From Hermetia illucens (taxonomy: Eukaryota; Arthropoda; Insecta; Diptera; Stratiomyidae), in contig NC_051854.1 of the NCBI RefSeq assembly GCF_905115235.1, positions 29,171,590 to 29,235,589 on the forward strand: DNA of 64,000 nt, given 5' to 3'. The notes beneath the pieces are model-generated. The model was not told the DNA's origin, made no database searches, and worked only from the letters and a program-made list of their open reading frames with translations. Both the position numbers and the translations under genes were made by a program. Numbering within the stretch: the first letter of the stretch is position 1; the number at the start of each line of letters is the position of its first letter. Shown one piece after another: positions 11,431 to 24,130 of the stretch.

Positions 11431-13015
11431 AAGCCTTGGAACAATGCTAAGGCGATCAGCTCAGTCCACGCAGCAGAACGGACTCTGATTCTATCGAGAA
11501 ATGGGAAAGGGTTCTTACGCATAGAAGGCTGCAAGATATAAGTAAATTAGTGCGAGCAAAACAAATTCGTGTCTGTACGCTAAATATTGGTATCTTCACT
11601 GGAAACCGGGGAACTCGCAAAAGACCTTTAGATGGCGCTCTACAAAAAACTCGAAATGGGGTGGTGCCAAAAGACAGATAGGTTGACTTGATGCTGAGAA
11701 AGATGCCTTCTTGCAACTTCACGATACGAGAACCTGTAACGTGATGACTATATCGTCATTGCGGGCGGGAAGGACGGGAATAGTAAAACCCCAAATTAAC
11801 AATATCCTCAAAAAAGCCGATGTTTTATCACCGTCACTGACTGACGTTCCCTATGAGACCATGTCTCTTCAACATCGGCCGTTCATTAGTGCTTTGCAAA
11901 TCAAGTCACTGAAAAACAACGGGAGGAACGAACTGGCCTGCTGCGCATTAAATAGTGGCGATTTTTCTAAGAAAAAAGAAGAAATTATCTCACTTACGCA
12001 ATGTGGAAAAATCGCGGAACCAAGTTAAAAACACGATCAACAAGGCGACCTATACCACTCTCGGGCTGTTACCCGAGTGTTCCATTACAAAGATTTTTGC
12101 GATAAACTAATTCGACACTCAGGACGGCGAGAGCAATCTGTATCGCCTTGTCAAAAACCGACACCGATGGACACAGGATATCGAACAATTGTATTGCTTC
12201 AACGGACGGAACGGAAGAATTTGTTCATTCTCCACTTCCGACATTTGGATCAACCTCTCAGCCCCACTGAAGCCGAGAAAGTAATAAAACAAATAAAATT
12301 TAGGAAAACAAAGAGCCTGACGAAATTGCATCTAAGCTCTAGAAAGCGAAAAGATGGGACACAACACTGTGACTCAGTGATCAATCGGATTATTGAAGAA
12401 GGCAGAAAGTCATCTGACAGACAAGAAAACACTACCGCTCCAATATATAAAAGGAAGGTAGTCCAGCAGTGTTAAAATTACCATCTGATCCGGTTGCTCG
12501 CCCATACCATGCCAAAAGAAGATTGAATCTGAATAAAACAGATTTTTTGACGACAGATCCCAATGAGACAGGCACTATTATCACTGTCAGTGGCCTACCC
12601 AGAGCTGAGCGATTTAAATATACCGGATCATGCAATCGATGTCATGATGGTTGAGAGGGTGGTGCGTCAGACTCCCAATATCACTGCTCTGGGTTCGAAA
12701 CACAGTCGTCATCGGTGTTTGTCTCGCTGCTGTGGGCTTATTATTTGCATAACGTTAAATGCGATCATAGTGGCACTGAAGCATAATCTGAGTTTGTGGA
12801 TGCCCTATACTCCACTGAGGAGTGAATAGGGAACACCAATGCTATCAGCCTAAGGTGAACCGTGTTATGAGATTGCTTCACACCTTAGTGCAACCTGGAT
12901 GAAGTAGCGTTCCAAAACTGACGTTCTTTGTGACCGATGTATCAACGAACGTCTCAAATCCATAATTTACCGCAGTGTAATCCGCTATGTCGCTCTCTAT
13001 GATTCTGAGTGTTGG
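11430..13015 (+). mobile_element. RTE-clade LINE, second family (RTE-D), decayed copy
   Basis: The endonuclease start reads IRVCTLNIG followed by T..NRGT (about 11563-11620), as in RTE/BovB-type endonucleases. Further on are linker and RT pieces (YRLVKNRHRWTQDIEQL near 12140; DEIASEL-like near 12330; an ETGTI-TVSG phrase near 12570). Near 12930-13010 is the C-terminal IYRSVIRYVALYDSECW-like block. The RT core is largely deleted. Related copies are at 24130-24720, 36430-37045, 58380-59640 and 47590-47910 (3' end). Confidence 0.75.
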
Positions 13016-13645
13016 GGAACAACAACAACAACTCATATTTCTAATCCTAAAAGTTTTTACTACTAAACAACAAAAATTAGGGTCGGTCATTCTTTTCAAC
13101 GCAAAATATATTTCAGCTAACACACAGAGTCCAAAGATATTAATATAAGATAGCAGGTATACTCACAAAAAAGCAATACGGATTTAAACAGTAACTTACA
13201 TGCTACCTTTTTACTATCTACGATCTTACACATTGAACCGTGAAAATTGCAAAGTCAAAGACATATCTTAAGCTGCTTTTGGATTTCAATAAAAGTAATC
13301 TGCTTAAAAAAACACGAAATTAAACTCATATAGTACGCTAATCAGTTGATTATATATTCTATTCGCACAAGAAATATAGAGATTTTAATAAGTTTGTTGC
13401 ACTTCCATCGCAAGATCATTTAAAACTATTCAATATATGTTTGTTATATCTTGATCAGAAAACTAAAACCTAGAGCGATTTTTGGATCACCATATTAGTT
13501 TCTTTTCCTAAAAGCACATCTAAAATACCAAATGAGCAGCGACAATAATTCACTGGCTATCCATTCAGTCATTCATTATATGCGATAAAAGTATTCTATG
13601 AAAAAAGATATTACATAGTTGTAAATTTTAGACCCGTAACTACCA
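13016..13645. other. 3' flank of slx1, nothing recognised
   Basis: AT-rich non-coding sequence downstream of the slx1 stop codon (the gene is on the minus strand). No canonical AATAAA was found close to the stop. Confidence 0.5.
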
Positions 13646-14110
13646 TTACATCTCAAATTCATAATCACTTGCTTGTGACTCCATGAATAAATCAATATCT
13701 CCATCATAGTCACAACTTTCATCATCGTCGCTCATATCAAAATTACTTTCTTCCAAATCATTGCATCCTCTCTTCTTTCGTATGAGGTCACCCCATAGGA
13801 AATGTTTCTCACATATGGGGCAATCACCTTCAATGGGGACATACTGACCTGGCTCAAGACACACATTTGCTAAGCAAACAATGTGACACCTTAATTTACA
13901 TCTTGGATTTATACACGTAAGTTTCGAACGTTCTGCATTTTCGATCGTTTTCATACATAAATGGCATTCGAGAGTATGAAATTGACTGGCTTGTGTTGAC
14001 ATTTGTGTGGATGTGATCGCTAGCGCTTCGCTATCATTTACTTTAGATTTCTTTTTAATGCTGACTTGTCCGTGACAAATTTGCATATGCATTGGTGGTA
14101 GCTTGTCGGG
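13646..14110 (-). CDS. slx1: slx1 exon 3 (zinc finger and acidic tail)
   Basis: The acceptor TTCCAG ends at 14111. The exon encodes [14 protein letters not shown], the C4HC3 zinc-binding module and the terminal acidic stretch to the stop. A Met at 14092 opens the same frame, but the five residues before it fit the SLX1 pattern and the acceptor. Confidence 0.9.
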   Translation of the reverse strand, partial: PDKLPPMHMQICHGQVSIKKKSKVNDSEALAITSTQMSTQASQFHTLECHLCMKTIENAERSKLTCINPRCKLRCHIVCLANVCLEPGQYVPIEGDCPICEKHFLWGDLIRKKRGCNDLEESNFDMSDDDESCDYDGDIDLFMESQASDYEFEM

Positions 14111-17100
14111 CTGGAATATGATAAATACTGAAATAAGTGAAATTTTTTTGCGGAATTTCTTTCAATATTAACTTTGGAATATATGGTATGGTTAACACTC
14201 TCAGATGCCTAACGAAACGCACTTTGAAATATTTTTATGAAGCAATTAGCATCTAAATAGATAAGAATAGAAGGAAGGTTCTGTGGAGAATTACTGATCA
14301 TTTCCTTTGCTAAATCCAAAGTACGGAAGAGTATGAACAGGTTCCCACCGATGTAAAGAGACTGTTCAGAGAAGCCAAGAGAGCAATATGGGCGAACAAG
14401 AAATCTTTGGCAAAATACCGAGAATCACAAAATCTTCAAACATGAAACAGGTCGTTTTGACGCGAAAGTTTGGATGCCGGACGTTTTAGTATAACTCTTT
14501 TCCTAAGACAGAGTCATGTTTTTAGTTCTCTAGGGAATGCGTAGCTGAACCAACATGAATTATGAGGCCAGATTTATTGAATCTTTTTTCTGCATTATAT
14601 GTTCCTTGTTTTATTGATATTTTTTAAAAATTTTTTAATTTAATATCTCGAATTGTATTGCTTCACTTTTAAGTATCCATACATATTACATGCTGGCATT
14701 CGAAACCTAGCACTAAGGAAAGCAGTAATTAGGGAAAAGAAAATATTTCGAATCTTCATTTTAGTCATCATCGCTTTACTTAAAAGCTCTATAAAGTTTT
14801 TTTTTAATAATCAATATGGATGTAAACACAAAAACAAAACGAACAAAATGAACACATAAAGTCCGAAATGAAGAATAAGAGAATTGCGCAAAGCTTAATG
14901 GAGTCCACAACCAGGAAGAGATCCGAAGAAAAGAGCGTACAGAGGCGGAAGAATTCTACTTACAAACATACAAACACAATAACCATACCTAGAATCTGAA
15001 AAATCAAGATAAGAACAACAAAAAGAAAGTGAAACCCGAGCATGTCACTAAATCTAAAGAAGTGCTAAGAGAACCTATGGCGATAGTGGAGCTGCGTCTA
15101 TGTCTATGCATCGTAGTAGAGTTTAACCCAACAGATTATTTATCGGGATCTGGACAACACGGGATTGCAAAAGGTTTACTGTAAAATGTAGATGATGAGT
15201 GGCTAATGAAATTTGCCACAACTACGTTTAAGGAGGGTTTCTTGAAACCTGTTAGTTTTTAAGTCCGTGTACGCCATAATTTAAAATCTACTGTACCAAT
15301 CCTTTTGAGACGTTGTGCAGTGCTTCTTCATGTAATTCTCCAGGTTTTTTGTTTTTTTTAAGTATTTACTAATTTTAAATTTGTTTAATTAGCCGAAATC
15401 GAATTTTTAGCTTCCAACTGCTACGAAAAATTGAAAAATCGACAAAAAATCAGGATTACCTCGAGAAACATCTCCTTTATTTTTTTATTTTTAAAATCAT
15501 TTTTATTTTTAAGAAATAAGTAACAATAGTACATAGATTGGAAAAATGAACAATAAAAAACAATCCTTTAAAATAACAAAAATAACTTAAATCTAATGGC
15601 CACTATGGGCTCTCAAAGTTTTCGAATAATAATTTACAGACAGAGAGAACAGTAAGAAATAAAAATCTAATTTTACAATAAGTTGTCGGGAAATGGTCAA
15701 AAACCCGACAGAATTCACTTGGACTTAGTGGCAAATAAAGAAATATAAAAGTAATAAGAAATATTTGATCGCTTCAAAAAATACTTTTAACTTAAATTAT
15801 TGTTCTTAAAAACTATCATAATTATATATTTTATATTATACATATTTTCTTTTTTTTTACAATAACGTCCATACAAAAAAAAACAAAGAATAATAACGTA
15901 TGTATTTATAAGTTACAGCTGGAGACAAAATCAGCACCCGTTCAATATGTACATATTTACAAAGCCCCACCAAGAAACAAATGGCAGAACTGAGCACGGC
16001 CACCGCTAACCGGCATCCCGCAGCCACCAGTACCAAGATTTCTCTTTTTCATCCCGCTTAATATCAATTGCTCTCGCTCTGGAGTATCTCCAGTCGAATC
16101 CCGGAGCACCCACCAAACATCTCCTTTAACCAATGGATTTTGATTTTTGTGTTTCAGATGATTCTATTGCGAGATAGCGTGTACACCGTGAAACAACTAT
16201 TTCCCGTAGTGCCTCCGGAAGTTCACAGTCACTCATCCAATTATAAATTTTTTGCAAAAGAAATTTCGGGAAATATTGTCCGATTGTTTCATTATTATAT
16301 GGTAATTGATCAAATAGGTTGCCACTATCTCTATCCGCAAAATTTTTTTACAAGGTGCCATTTTTTCACCGAATTAAACCCTCTAACCCAGTACGATAAA
16401 AGAGTTGCTGACTGGAGACATTGTAACTGTCCAAGTTTCACTGGAAGCCGGGGGGAGAACTCAGAAGGCAGTCGTGGCATCAAGCTATTTCCCAGTAGAC
16501 GACGCCCGGACGGAGTTTGTCGCTAGACTAGTGAAGTTCTACGAGAAGAAGGCTACCATTTTCCTCAACTGGGACGGGTTGTTTCTTGAATTTATTCTTA
16601 ACAATAAGCTAGAAATATACAACATAGAAACATTCAAACAATTGTGATCAGCACTAGACAAGCAATATAAGGCATAACTCTCCTATTTAAGGCACGGATG
16701 CCTTAACATAGCTTATCTACAGGGGGCGGTAAACTTCAACAAAGTCGACAGCGACGTATATGAAGCCAGCTGTCCGACGCACATGAAGACAGAAAGCCAA
16801 TAGGCCCAAAAAATAACCCAGTGTCTTTTCTAAGGGTGGTAAGGGGCAGTATGGCTTTGGGGTATTGTCCAAGGGCATGGAGGTGGGCAAAAGTGGTCTT
16901 TATTCCGAAAACGTTCAGACCAATTTGCCTGCCATCCTTTGCATTTAAAATCGTGAAGAATACCCTATGCGATAGAATCCAAAACGGACTAAGAATTGCT
17001 AGCACCTAATGCAGGAAGGCATAGTACTATTCACTAGGAAGCGGAAGCTTGATCACCTGAGAGCAATTAGATTACATGGCATCGAGATGAAACGCGAAAC

Positions 17101-20100
17101 AGAGGTCAAATATCTCTGAATACACCAAAAATTACTCTTGAAGACGCATGTTGAAACATATGTCCGAAATCTACGAGGCCTTTGATGGCTTGTAGGTCCA
17201 TATCAGGAACAAATGGGGATGCAACCTGAAGATATTACTTTGGATATATACTGCAATATTGAGGTCAATGAATAGGACTCAGCACAACAGCCTCCATATG
17301 CCCAACGGCATTTCTGGAGGTCCTTCTGGGATTAACTCCTCGTTGAAGGACAAAATTGGAGAGCGTTGCAGTGACCTACATCTTAAGCTAGCAGCTGCAT
17401 ACCTGGTACACTGACGGACCCATTACAGGAGAGGAACGGGTGAAGGGGTCATTGGTCCAAGGAAAACGTACTTTGAACTAATGAGTAAGCCAGCTAACAT
17501 ATTCCAGACCGCAATACATTGCTATCCTGACCAACAGCTAAGCGGCCTCCAAAGCACTCAGGTCCAAATACGTGAACTCTAAACTGGTATGGGAATGCCC
17601 TAACAGACAAAACACGGTCGGTTCGCTCAATAAAGTCTGGATACTTTCGGCTCCAAGCAGGCAGCGGACGGGCTGGTCAGGAAAGGAGCAGGGATGCCTC
17701 TATACGGACCAGACCCATTTTGCTGGAGTTCATGGCGACGTTGAAAAATAAAAAAGAAGCGACTGCGGGAACGATACTGGGTGAACCTTTCATGAATGGA
17801 GCATTCCAGAGGGAGATGCGAACCCAAGTGCTCAAGGAATTGTTTAAATTTTATTAAGGAGAGCGTCCGGATTTTACCTATCAGCTAAGGATATCTATCT
17901 ATGGAATCTATGGACAATATCTGCAGATTCTGTGCGAAGAACGACAGTTCTGGGACAATGTCCGACACTTGTGCATAGTAGATTAAGGTATCTGGGATAA
18001 TATTTAGTACATACCAGATGCCAAGTTGAAATACTTGGAAGTAGGGAATTTCTCTCGGTGATAGGGTGGCTTCACATACTATAGTTAAAGGTATGCTAAC
18101 ACCAGTGAAAATAGTTCTTCTAGGACGCAATGCAAATTCCTTTAATAGTATTATTATTATTATTAGTTAAATAATACGACTATATGTACATATTATCATC
18201 CTAAACAAACAACTATTGCCGCATACTGCTGCATACATACATATATATGTACCAACTAAATTGACCATGCGCACCTGAATATTTCCTATTTATTCCATAT
18301 GCAAAAGCATACATACGTATATACATATGTGGGTTGAATTGAATGCCGCTAGTAAAAACGTTCATTTACATACATATGTCTGTCTGAAGTAATTGATATT
18401 AAACTAACAAATAAAAAATTAAAAAGTGCAAAAAGTAAAGTAGGATGTTGTCATGTGGCCTCCTTCCCATGAGCTCACTTTATTGTGATATTGTAAATGA
18501 TAATGTCACACGTCGTTTTAGAGCGCAACAAATTCACATCAAATCGAAAATTTGACCTTCCATAACTTTGTTAATAAGAGTTAGATTTCGTTCAAACTTT
18601 CCAGAATTATACTCTTTACTATCCTAAATTTAGTACCCCTAGGACGAAGTTAAGGGGGGTTTCGGGTAAACTTCTAAAACATGATGTATTTTCAGACCTG
18701 TTTAACTACTTGGGGCACACATTTTGAGTCAGGTTTCACACAAAAGAATAATGAAACTAATAACTATCGATATTTACAAAAAAAGAACAGAAAAAAATCA
18801 GAGCGGCTCTTTCAGTCCAAGTTTGTTTGGCGTCGACTAACTTACATTTCGCGTGAAAATAAAGACAAACTCCAAGCCATTGCAGTTATTCTCAAAATTC
18901 GCATGAAACTAACTAGCCTTACTCTTTGCTAGGCTTCGTCTAATCCAAAAGGTTGGGCAAGGATAGGCAAATAATGCAGTATCTTATCAGCGGAAGCCAC
19001 TGCCGTTGCTCAAAAAAGTTGAGATAGGAGCGTTTTCGGCGGTATGTTCGTGGTCGTAGCATCAATCGACGGGAACCGACCAAAAGCTCAACTAAAACTA
19101 GGAGGGCTTCATACGTTAGATGGAGATTTCAGAGCCTTTCGCACCAGCCCTATGACCGAGAAAAATAGTGAATTCAATTTAGATGCGTCGACTCTGTTAC
19201 TGAACGGAACCAAGGCTAAAGAAGAAGATTTCCAAGTAAGGAGCCAAAGGACTTATAGACAAATAGTGGAAACATTTGAATAAGGTTTACTCCCCCAAAT
19301 ATCGAAAATGAAAATTGTTCGGCATACACAGCTCTATTCAATGTTCACCAAAAGATAGCTCTGTATAATTACTATAGCCAATATTCCAATTCAGTTCGAT
19401 TTAAATTTGTAATATAAGCCAGTAATTTAACATTTCGAGGGTTGCTTATCTGAAATCTTCATCGTGAAGTTTCACTTTTAATATAACAAGGCACGAGATT
19501 TATCTAAATCTCAAGACCAATTGATCAAGAACTAAACCAAAGGGTTACTTCTTAAAGATATTTGAGATGCTACTTCTATAGTGCCATTATTTCCACAAGT
19601 AGGTTCGATTTAAGTGTGTTTAGTATGGGATAACACTTTCTGGAATCCAATACTTTTTACAAAATTAATACATAAATCGAAAAGTTTTATTTGATAACTT
19701 CCAAAATTTTGCTATTTGAGAACAACCTAACACCTAAGAGTGTAAACATGAAAACAATTATTTTATATTTACCGCAAAATCTCGAACTAAATCGGCTGCT
19801 AGCCAACGAATAACCAGCGGCAAGCGATTCCACGGGCCAACTCGTAACATTTCACTCAAAATACGAAAGGCGTAATCCAAAAACGTTTCATTTCTCCTAC
19901 GATTCAAATCAGTAACGTGTTTAAGTCGTGATGAAACTTTTGGATATTGCCAAGCCCATTCAAACTGAAAAAGGAAGGCATAGTTTATGGACATAATGAG
20001 AAAATCTCCCGAAAGATTGTTATCAACATTGACTTTACCTGTAGCGCAGAAATATTATTCGGAAATCCATGAATAATCATTACCATTTTCCATGGTCCTT

Positions 20101-20275
20101 TGTTGCTGGTTTTCTTGGCGCCACCAAAGTCTTTGCCGCGATTATGTTGATTAATTCTACGATTTGGATTCACGGTAAACCCAATGTAAACCTTATTTCG
20201 GTACTTCGGTACTGGACTTTGACTACAAAGCAAATAAACTCCATAGAAATCTTCAATTTTCACTGAAGTTTCCAT
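13646..20275 (-). CDS. slx1: structure-specific endonuclease subunit SLX1 (three exons)
   Basis: Exons 20275-20039, 19964-19773 and 14110-13646 join in phase 0 to give 297 residues plus stop, the usual size for insect SLX1. The GIY-YIG nuclease domain opens with GVY at residues 12-14 and YIG at 30-32. The basic pair RR is at 39-40 and the catalytic Glu is the second residue of exon 2 (FEWAWQ, Glu81). The C-terminal half has a variant RING/PHD finger with Cys192, Cys195, Cys209, Cys214, His219, Cys222, Cys240 and Cys243, then an acidic tail. SLX1 is the catalytic partner of SLX4 and cuts branched DNA such as Holliday junctions in the nucleus. Splice sites read CAG|GTAAAG, TTTTCAG|TTT, GCG|GTAAAT and TTCCAG|CCC. 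Intron 2 (5,662 bp) holds dead LINEs. All key residues are present, so the gene looks functional. Joins were inferred by eye. Confidence 0.93.
14270..15260 (+). mobile_element. heavily decayed LINE-like debris in slx1 intron 2
   Basis: Short phrases resembling LINE linker regions can be read ([15 protein letters not shown] near 14370; [18 protein letters not shown] near 15135). There is no continuous frame and no RT motif. Classification is uncertain. Confidence 0.35.
15260..16380. other. AT-rich intronic sequence
   Basis: Inside slx1 intron 2. Long A/T-rich runs with no recognisable element or gene. Confidence 0.5.
16390..18150 (+). mobile_element. RNase-H-type LINE (family B), decayed copy in slx1 intron 2
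   Basis: The endonuclease phrase [15 protein letters not shown] is at about 16450. RT pieces follow from 16840, and a domain-like run matches the 21-23 kb copy: the [15 protein letters not shown] segment near 17090, the IPGGPSGIN-like phrase near 17320, an RNase H segment near 17400-17650, and a tail ending in (TTA)n near 18150. It is broken throughout and has internal deletions. Same family as 21015-23450 and 50005-50515. Confidence 0.8.
18225..18375. repeat. CATA/TATG-rich simple repeat tracts
   Basis: Runs of CATACATACATATATATGT type recur several times. This is a common low-complexity texture in fly DNA. No gene. Confidence 0.6.
18430..18680. repeat. fragment related to unclassified repeat family X
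   Basis: Contains CATAACTTTGTTAATAA and a terminal TTAAGGGGGGTTTCGGG, which resemble phrases in the family-X copies at 26.8 kb and 60.1 kb (ATTATAACTTTGTTAATAATAG; CCCCCCTTAAATTCG). Similarity is patchy. Confidence 0.4.
19035..19265 (+). mobile_element. RTE-D LINE 3' end fragment
   Basis: Reads [19 protein letters not shown] followed by an F-R-S-F sequence. This matches the C-terminal tail of the RTE-D family seen at 59440-59620 (WVDTFDGNLKASRQIRPL). It ends in the 3' UTR phrase AACCAAGGCTAAAGAAGAAG shared with 48240. It lies in slx1 intron 2. Confidence 0.65.
19773..19964 (-). CDS. slx1: slx1 exon 2
   Basis: Encodes 64 residues beginning FEWAWQYP, the conserved SLX1 segment carrying the catalytic Glu. 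It ends LVRDFA before the donor GTAAAT. The preceding intron is only 74 bp. Confidence 0.92.
20039..20275 (-). CDS. slx1: slx1 exon 1 (start codon, GIY-YIG N-terminal part)
   Basis: Encodes residues 1-79, from ATG at 20275 to CAG, immediately followed by the donor GTAAAG. It contains GVY, YIG and the catalytic Arg region. The Met is followed by a sequence aligning from the expected beginning of the domain, which supports this start. Confidence 0.92.
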
Positions 20276-20289
20276 TGTTTAGCTCGTGG

Positions 20290-21010
20290 AAATTACGAAG
20301 AGAGATCTAGAGGAAAAAGTTCATTTTCATTCATGAAGTAATATTCACTGACAACAAATGAATTACGTGCTATGGTGAAAACTCTTAGATTGCTCTTAAC
20401 ATAGATTCTTCCATGTCTTTCATGAAAAAAATTCTCACGCTTATTAAATAAACATTAAGGGTTCAAAAATCCAATTAGTATACATTCATCACTGCATATG
20501 CTATATAACTATTCAGCAACGATTAATTGCTTTTCAACTCATTCCTCTAATGAATTGTTTGTGCACTATCATTACCATTTGAAGAATCATTTGGATAATA
20601 ATCGCATTGACCTAGAAATGTTAGTGGGATACATATAAGAATAGAAGCTTATGGGAACGAGATTTTCGAAATGTATGAGTCCTTCTCCTAGGTATCTATA
20701 ATTGCAGCGATATATGCACTAAAATCACCGACAACATGTAAGAATTTCTCACAGCCCGCATGTGCGAAATTCTGGGGGTTCGAGGCAAATATGATAATTC
20801 GCCATTCATTATACTTTTCGACTTGTTGTCGACCTTGTGTAATTCATATAGAGAATCCATTTCTCGTTTTTGATAACACTGCTCTGAAAAGTCAGGAGTT
20901 TTCGGCGCGCCCTCTGCACTTGAAGCTGAGTATTGAAAAGTGTAGGTGCTAAAGCGGAAACGTTAAGCAGGAAACTTAGAAACTTATTTAACAACTATAA
21001 ATAGATTTTC
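20290..21010. other. 5' flank of slx1
   Basis: Upstream of the slx1 start on its strand, so its promoter and any untranslated leader should be here. No TATA box or other firm element could be fixed. Confidence 0.45.
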
Positions 21011-21014
21011 ATTT

Positions 21015-23450
21015 CACGGGGTCCTACCCCACGGTGGCAGGCGACAACATTCTGCCTGACACCCCAACAACGAATAAAAGGGGAAGAAAGGAGAACTGGA
21101 AACTAGCAAAAGAGGTATGCTCAGAAGCTAGGCTAAGGTGGTCAATGGGAACTTTTAAACCACTGAAATCTCACCATTTTCCCAGCACTAATCCAGAGAG
21201 GCCTAGGAATTATCTTAGAGTCTCTTCTGAGGGTGGTAAGGGGGAGCATAGAACTGGGATACGTACCAAGGGCATGGATACAGGCAAAAGTGGTCTTTAT
21301 TCCGAAAGCGGGTAAAAAGGATCCTTTTCACCCTAAATCTTTCAGACCAATTTTCCCAGCATCGTTCGTACTCAAAACGGTGGAAAAGGTCATAGACAAC
21401 TATATTAGAACTAACGTTCTAAAGCGTAATCCCCTACGTCACTGTCAACACGCTTACCGGGCAGGACGGTCAACTGAAAGTGCTCTGTATCAGCTGACAG
21501 AGGTACTACGGGATGCCATAGAAACAAAAGAAATTGCAGGGATACAAGATGCCCTGAGCCGCAAGGGAGTGGGAAACACCCTGGCATTCTGGATGGGCAA
21601 AATGCTAGAAAGCGGGCAAATAGAAGTACCGACAGGTACAAATTTTTTCGTTATGAACACTACTCAAGACTGTCCACAGGGGGGGTACTATCGTCGCTGA
21701 CGTGGAGTATGGTAGTGGATAAACTTTTGGACGTGCTAACAAATACTGGAATACAAGTCCAGTGTTACGCGGGCGACATTGTTTTAATCTGTAGGGGAAA
21801 ATATGAAGATACCCTATGTGATAGAATCGAAACTGGGCTAAGGGTTACTAGTGGCTGGTGCAGGAAGGTGGGACTGCGGATCAACCCAGCCAAAATCACC
21901 ATAGTACCATTCACTAGGAGGCGTAAGCTTGATCACCTGAGAGCCATAAGAGTACATGATATGGAGGTGAAACGAGAAACAAAGGTCAAATATTTAGGAA
22001 TTACACTAGACCAAAAATTACTCTGCTTCCAGAGACACATGTCCGAAAGCCACGAGGGCTCTGATTCCTTGTAGATCCATAGCAAGAAAAAAATGGGGTT
22101 GCAGTCCGAAGATACTACTTTGAATATATACTGCAATATTAAGGCCAATGATTACCTACGGAGCGGTAATCTGGGCAGAAGTAATCGAACTCAGCACACA
22201 AGCCAGGGAATTACATAAACTCCAAAGGCTGGCTTGCGTGTGTATCAATGAGGACATGCCCAACGGCATCCCTGGAGGTCCTTCTGGGATTAACCCCTCT
22301 CCATCTGCACATACAGATGCAGGCAAGGAGGGCAATATTCAGGATGGCCGGGAGTATCAGTGAGGCGGGGAGCTGCTTAAACCGAAGGAAGATTGATATT
22401 GTTTCTAGACGGTATCCCGAATTACTGATACCAAGGGATAACATGACAACGAGATTTCACTTCGATAAAAACCGTTGGAGTAACAAGGCAAACTGGGAGA
22501 GTGTGGCTATGACATACGGCTTAAACCAGCAACTGATTACTTGGTACACTGATGGATCCCTCACAGCAGAGGGAGCCGGTACCGGTGTCATTGGTCCAAG
22601 GAAAATGTACTTTGAGCCAATGGACAGGTACACTAGCGTATTCCAGGCAGAAATATACGTCATAGACAAATGTGCCTCCTTTAATCTGCAAAGGAATTAC
22701 AGGAGACAGAACATAACTATTCTCACCGACAGCCAAGCAGCAATCAAGGCACTTAGGTCTAACCAGGTGAACTCTAAACTGGTGTGGGAATGCCTTGAGA
22801 AACTGAATACACTCGGCTCGTCCAACAAGGTCTGGATACTATGGGTTCCAGACCATGCTGGGTTGGAAGGCAACGAGGCAGCGCACAAACTAACCAAGAA
22901 GGGAGCAGGGACGCCTTTACACGGGCCAGAACCCTTCGGTGGAATTGGAAACGGTTTTATGGCTATGACTTTAAGAAATGAAGAGGAATGGTTGAGGGAA
23001 CTATTCTTGGGCGGGTCTACCAGGGATCGAGCAGTCCAGGGTGCATATTGGGGATACGAACCCATGCGCACAAAAGATTGCTTAAACCTCACCAAAAAGA
23101 ACCTCCAATCATAGTGGGAATTCTCACTGGTCATTGTCGACTGAACTATCACCTAGGAAGCTAGGGATATCTACGGACACTGCCTGCAGGTTTTATGAGG
23201 AGTATGACGAAACCTCTATAGACGTCCTGGGACAGTGTCCGACATTTGTGCAAAGTAGGTTGAGGCATCTGGGAGAACACTTAATACCAGATGCAAAGCT
23301 GAAAGATCTGGAAGTAGGGAACATACTAAAGTTCCTGACGGTTATAGGCCTGCTTGAGATACTATGATCAATAGGTACACTATTACCAGTAAAAGGGGCA
23401 CAATAGTTCTTTAAGGACGCGGTGCGAGTTGCCCTTAAAAGAATAATAAT
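21015..23450 (+). mobile_element. RNase-H-type LINE (family B), best copy in window, 5' truncated
   Basis: Starts inside the linker before the RT. It carries the RT finger and palm ([31 protein letters not shown]), the catalytic box as YAGDIVLI (Asp-Asp altered to Gly-Asp) and the thumb. It also has a C-terminal RNase H domain opening with WYTDGSLT and containing ILTDSQAAIKAL and the NEAAH segment. The 3' tail is AAAAGAATAATAATAAT. An RNase H after the RT places it in the I/LOA/R1 assemblage. The RT is broken by frame changes. One frame, 22248-23114 (288 codons), covers the RT C-terminus and RNase H without interruption. Confidence 0.88.
22248..23114 (+). pseudogene. LINE RT C-terminus plus RNase H domain (continuous frame)
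   Basis: A 288-residue uninterrupted frame. Residues 1-90 are the RT C-terminal connector ([15 protein letters not shown]). RNase H follows, with TDGS (first Asp at the start of the domain), E in QAEIYVI, D in LTDSQAA, and the late NEAAHKL segment where active enzymes usually read Asp-Glu-x-Ala. It ends in the FxxxxTRDRAVQGA linker. It would degrade the RNA strand of element RNA:DNA hybrids. It is out of frame with the RT core upstream. Confidence 0.75.
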
Positions 23451-24130
23451 AATGAACAAATTAAGATACATATAATAGGAGAATGAAGCTATTCTTTCCA
23501 GAGGCCAGATACGCCCGAAAGGCGACATAATATAAATAAACGGATAACGACAATTGAAACAAAATATTCAGCACGTGAATTTACTATGAGAGTGTCATCC
23601 TATCAGCACAGGTCAGAATTTTTGCAAAGAATATACAAATATTTTCCCAGAATTGAAAAGCCATTTCACAAGAAGGGGAAAAAACCATAGACATGCACAT
23701 GTGTTTTTTAGGAACTGTTCCGTTGGAGGTCAATCTATATCAAAATGTACCTGAATTCAAGCATAATTTTCGGAAATATAAAGTGGTTCCAAGTGTAGAG
23801 TGCAATCCGAACTTCTATTTGATCAGTGATTTCGCGAAGATAGTAGTGTTGTTCCAAATTCGTTCCTTTTTAAACTGTGAATTTATCATCAGCTTGGATA
23901 AATTAACACACACTCTGTGCTGGACACGGAACACTTGCTGCTGGATAGGATGAATTCTCTCATAATAAATGTATGGAAGAATTCTTTTGTGTCTAACACT
24001 TTAGGTGCTGGATAGTATAAATACTTTTATCTGTGCTGCGCTGGACATGCTCCATGCTAGATACGGTAGTTGCTGGATCGTACGGGTAGAGCTTTACACG
24101 TTTATAGCAGCAATAGGATCTATTACACGT
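23450..24130. other. non-coding; nothing firm
   Basis: Contains the recurring phrase GTGCTGGA(C/T) A (about 23920, 24010, 24040), suggesting a decayed local duplication. No gene recognised. Confidence 0.4.

Noticed and set aside
20985-23114. YAGD box in the family-B LINE as a variant active site
   Set aside because: The RT is broken elsewhere and the change is best read as decay.
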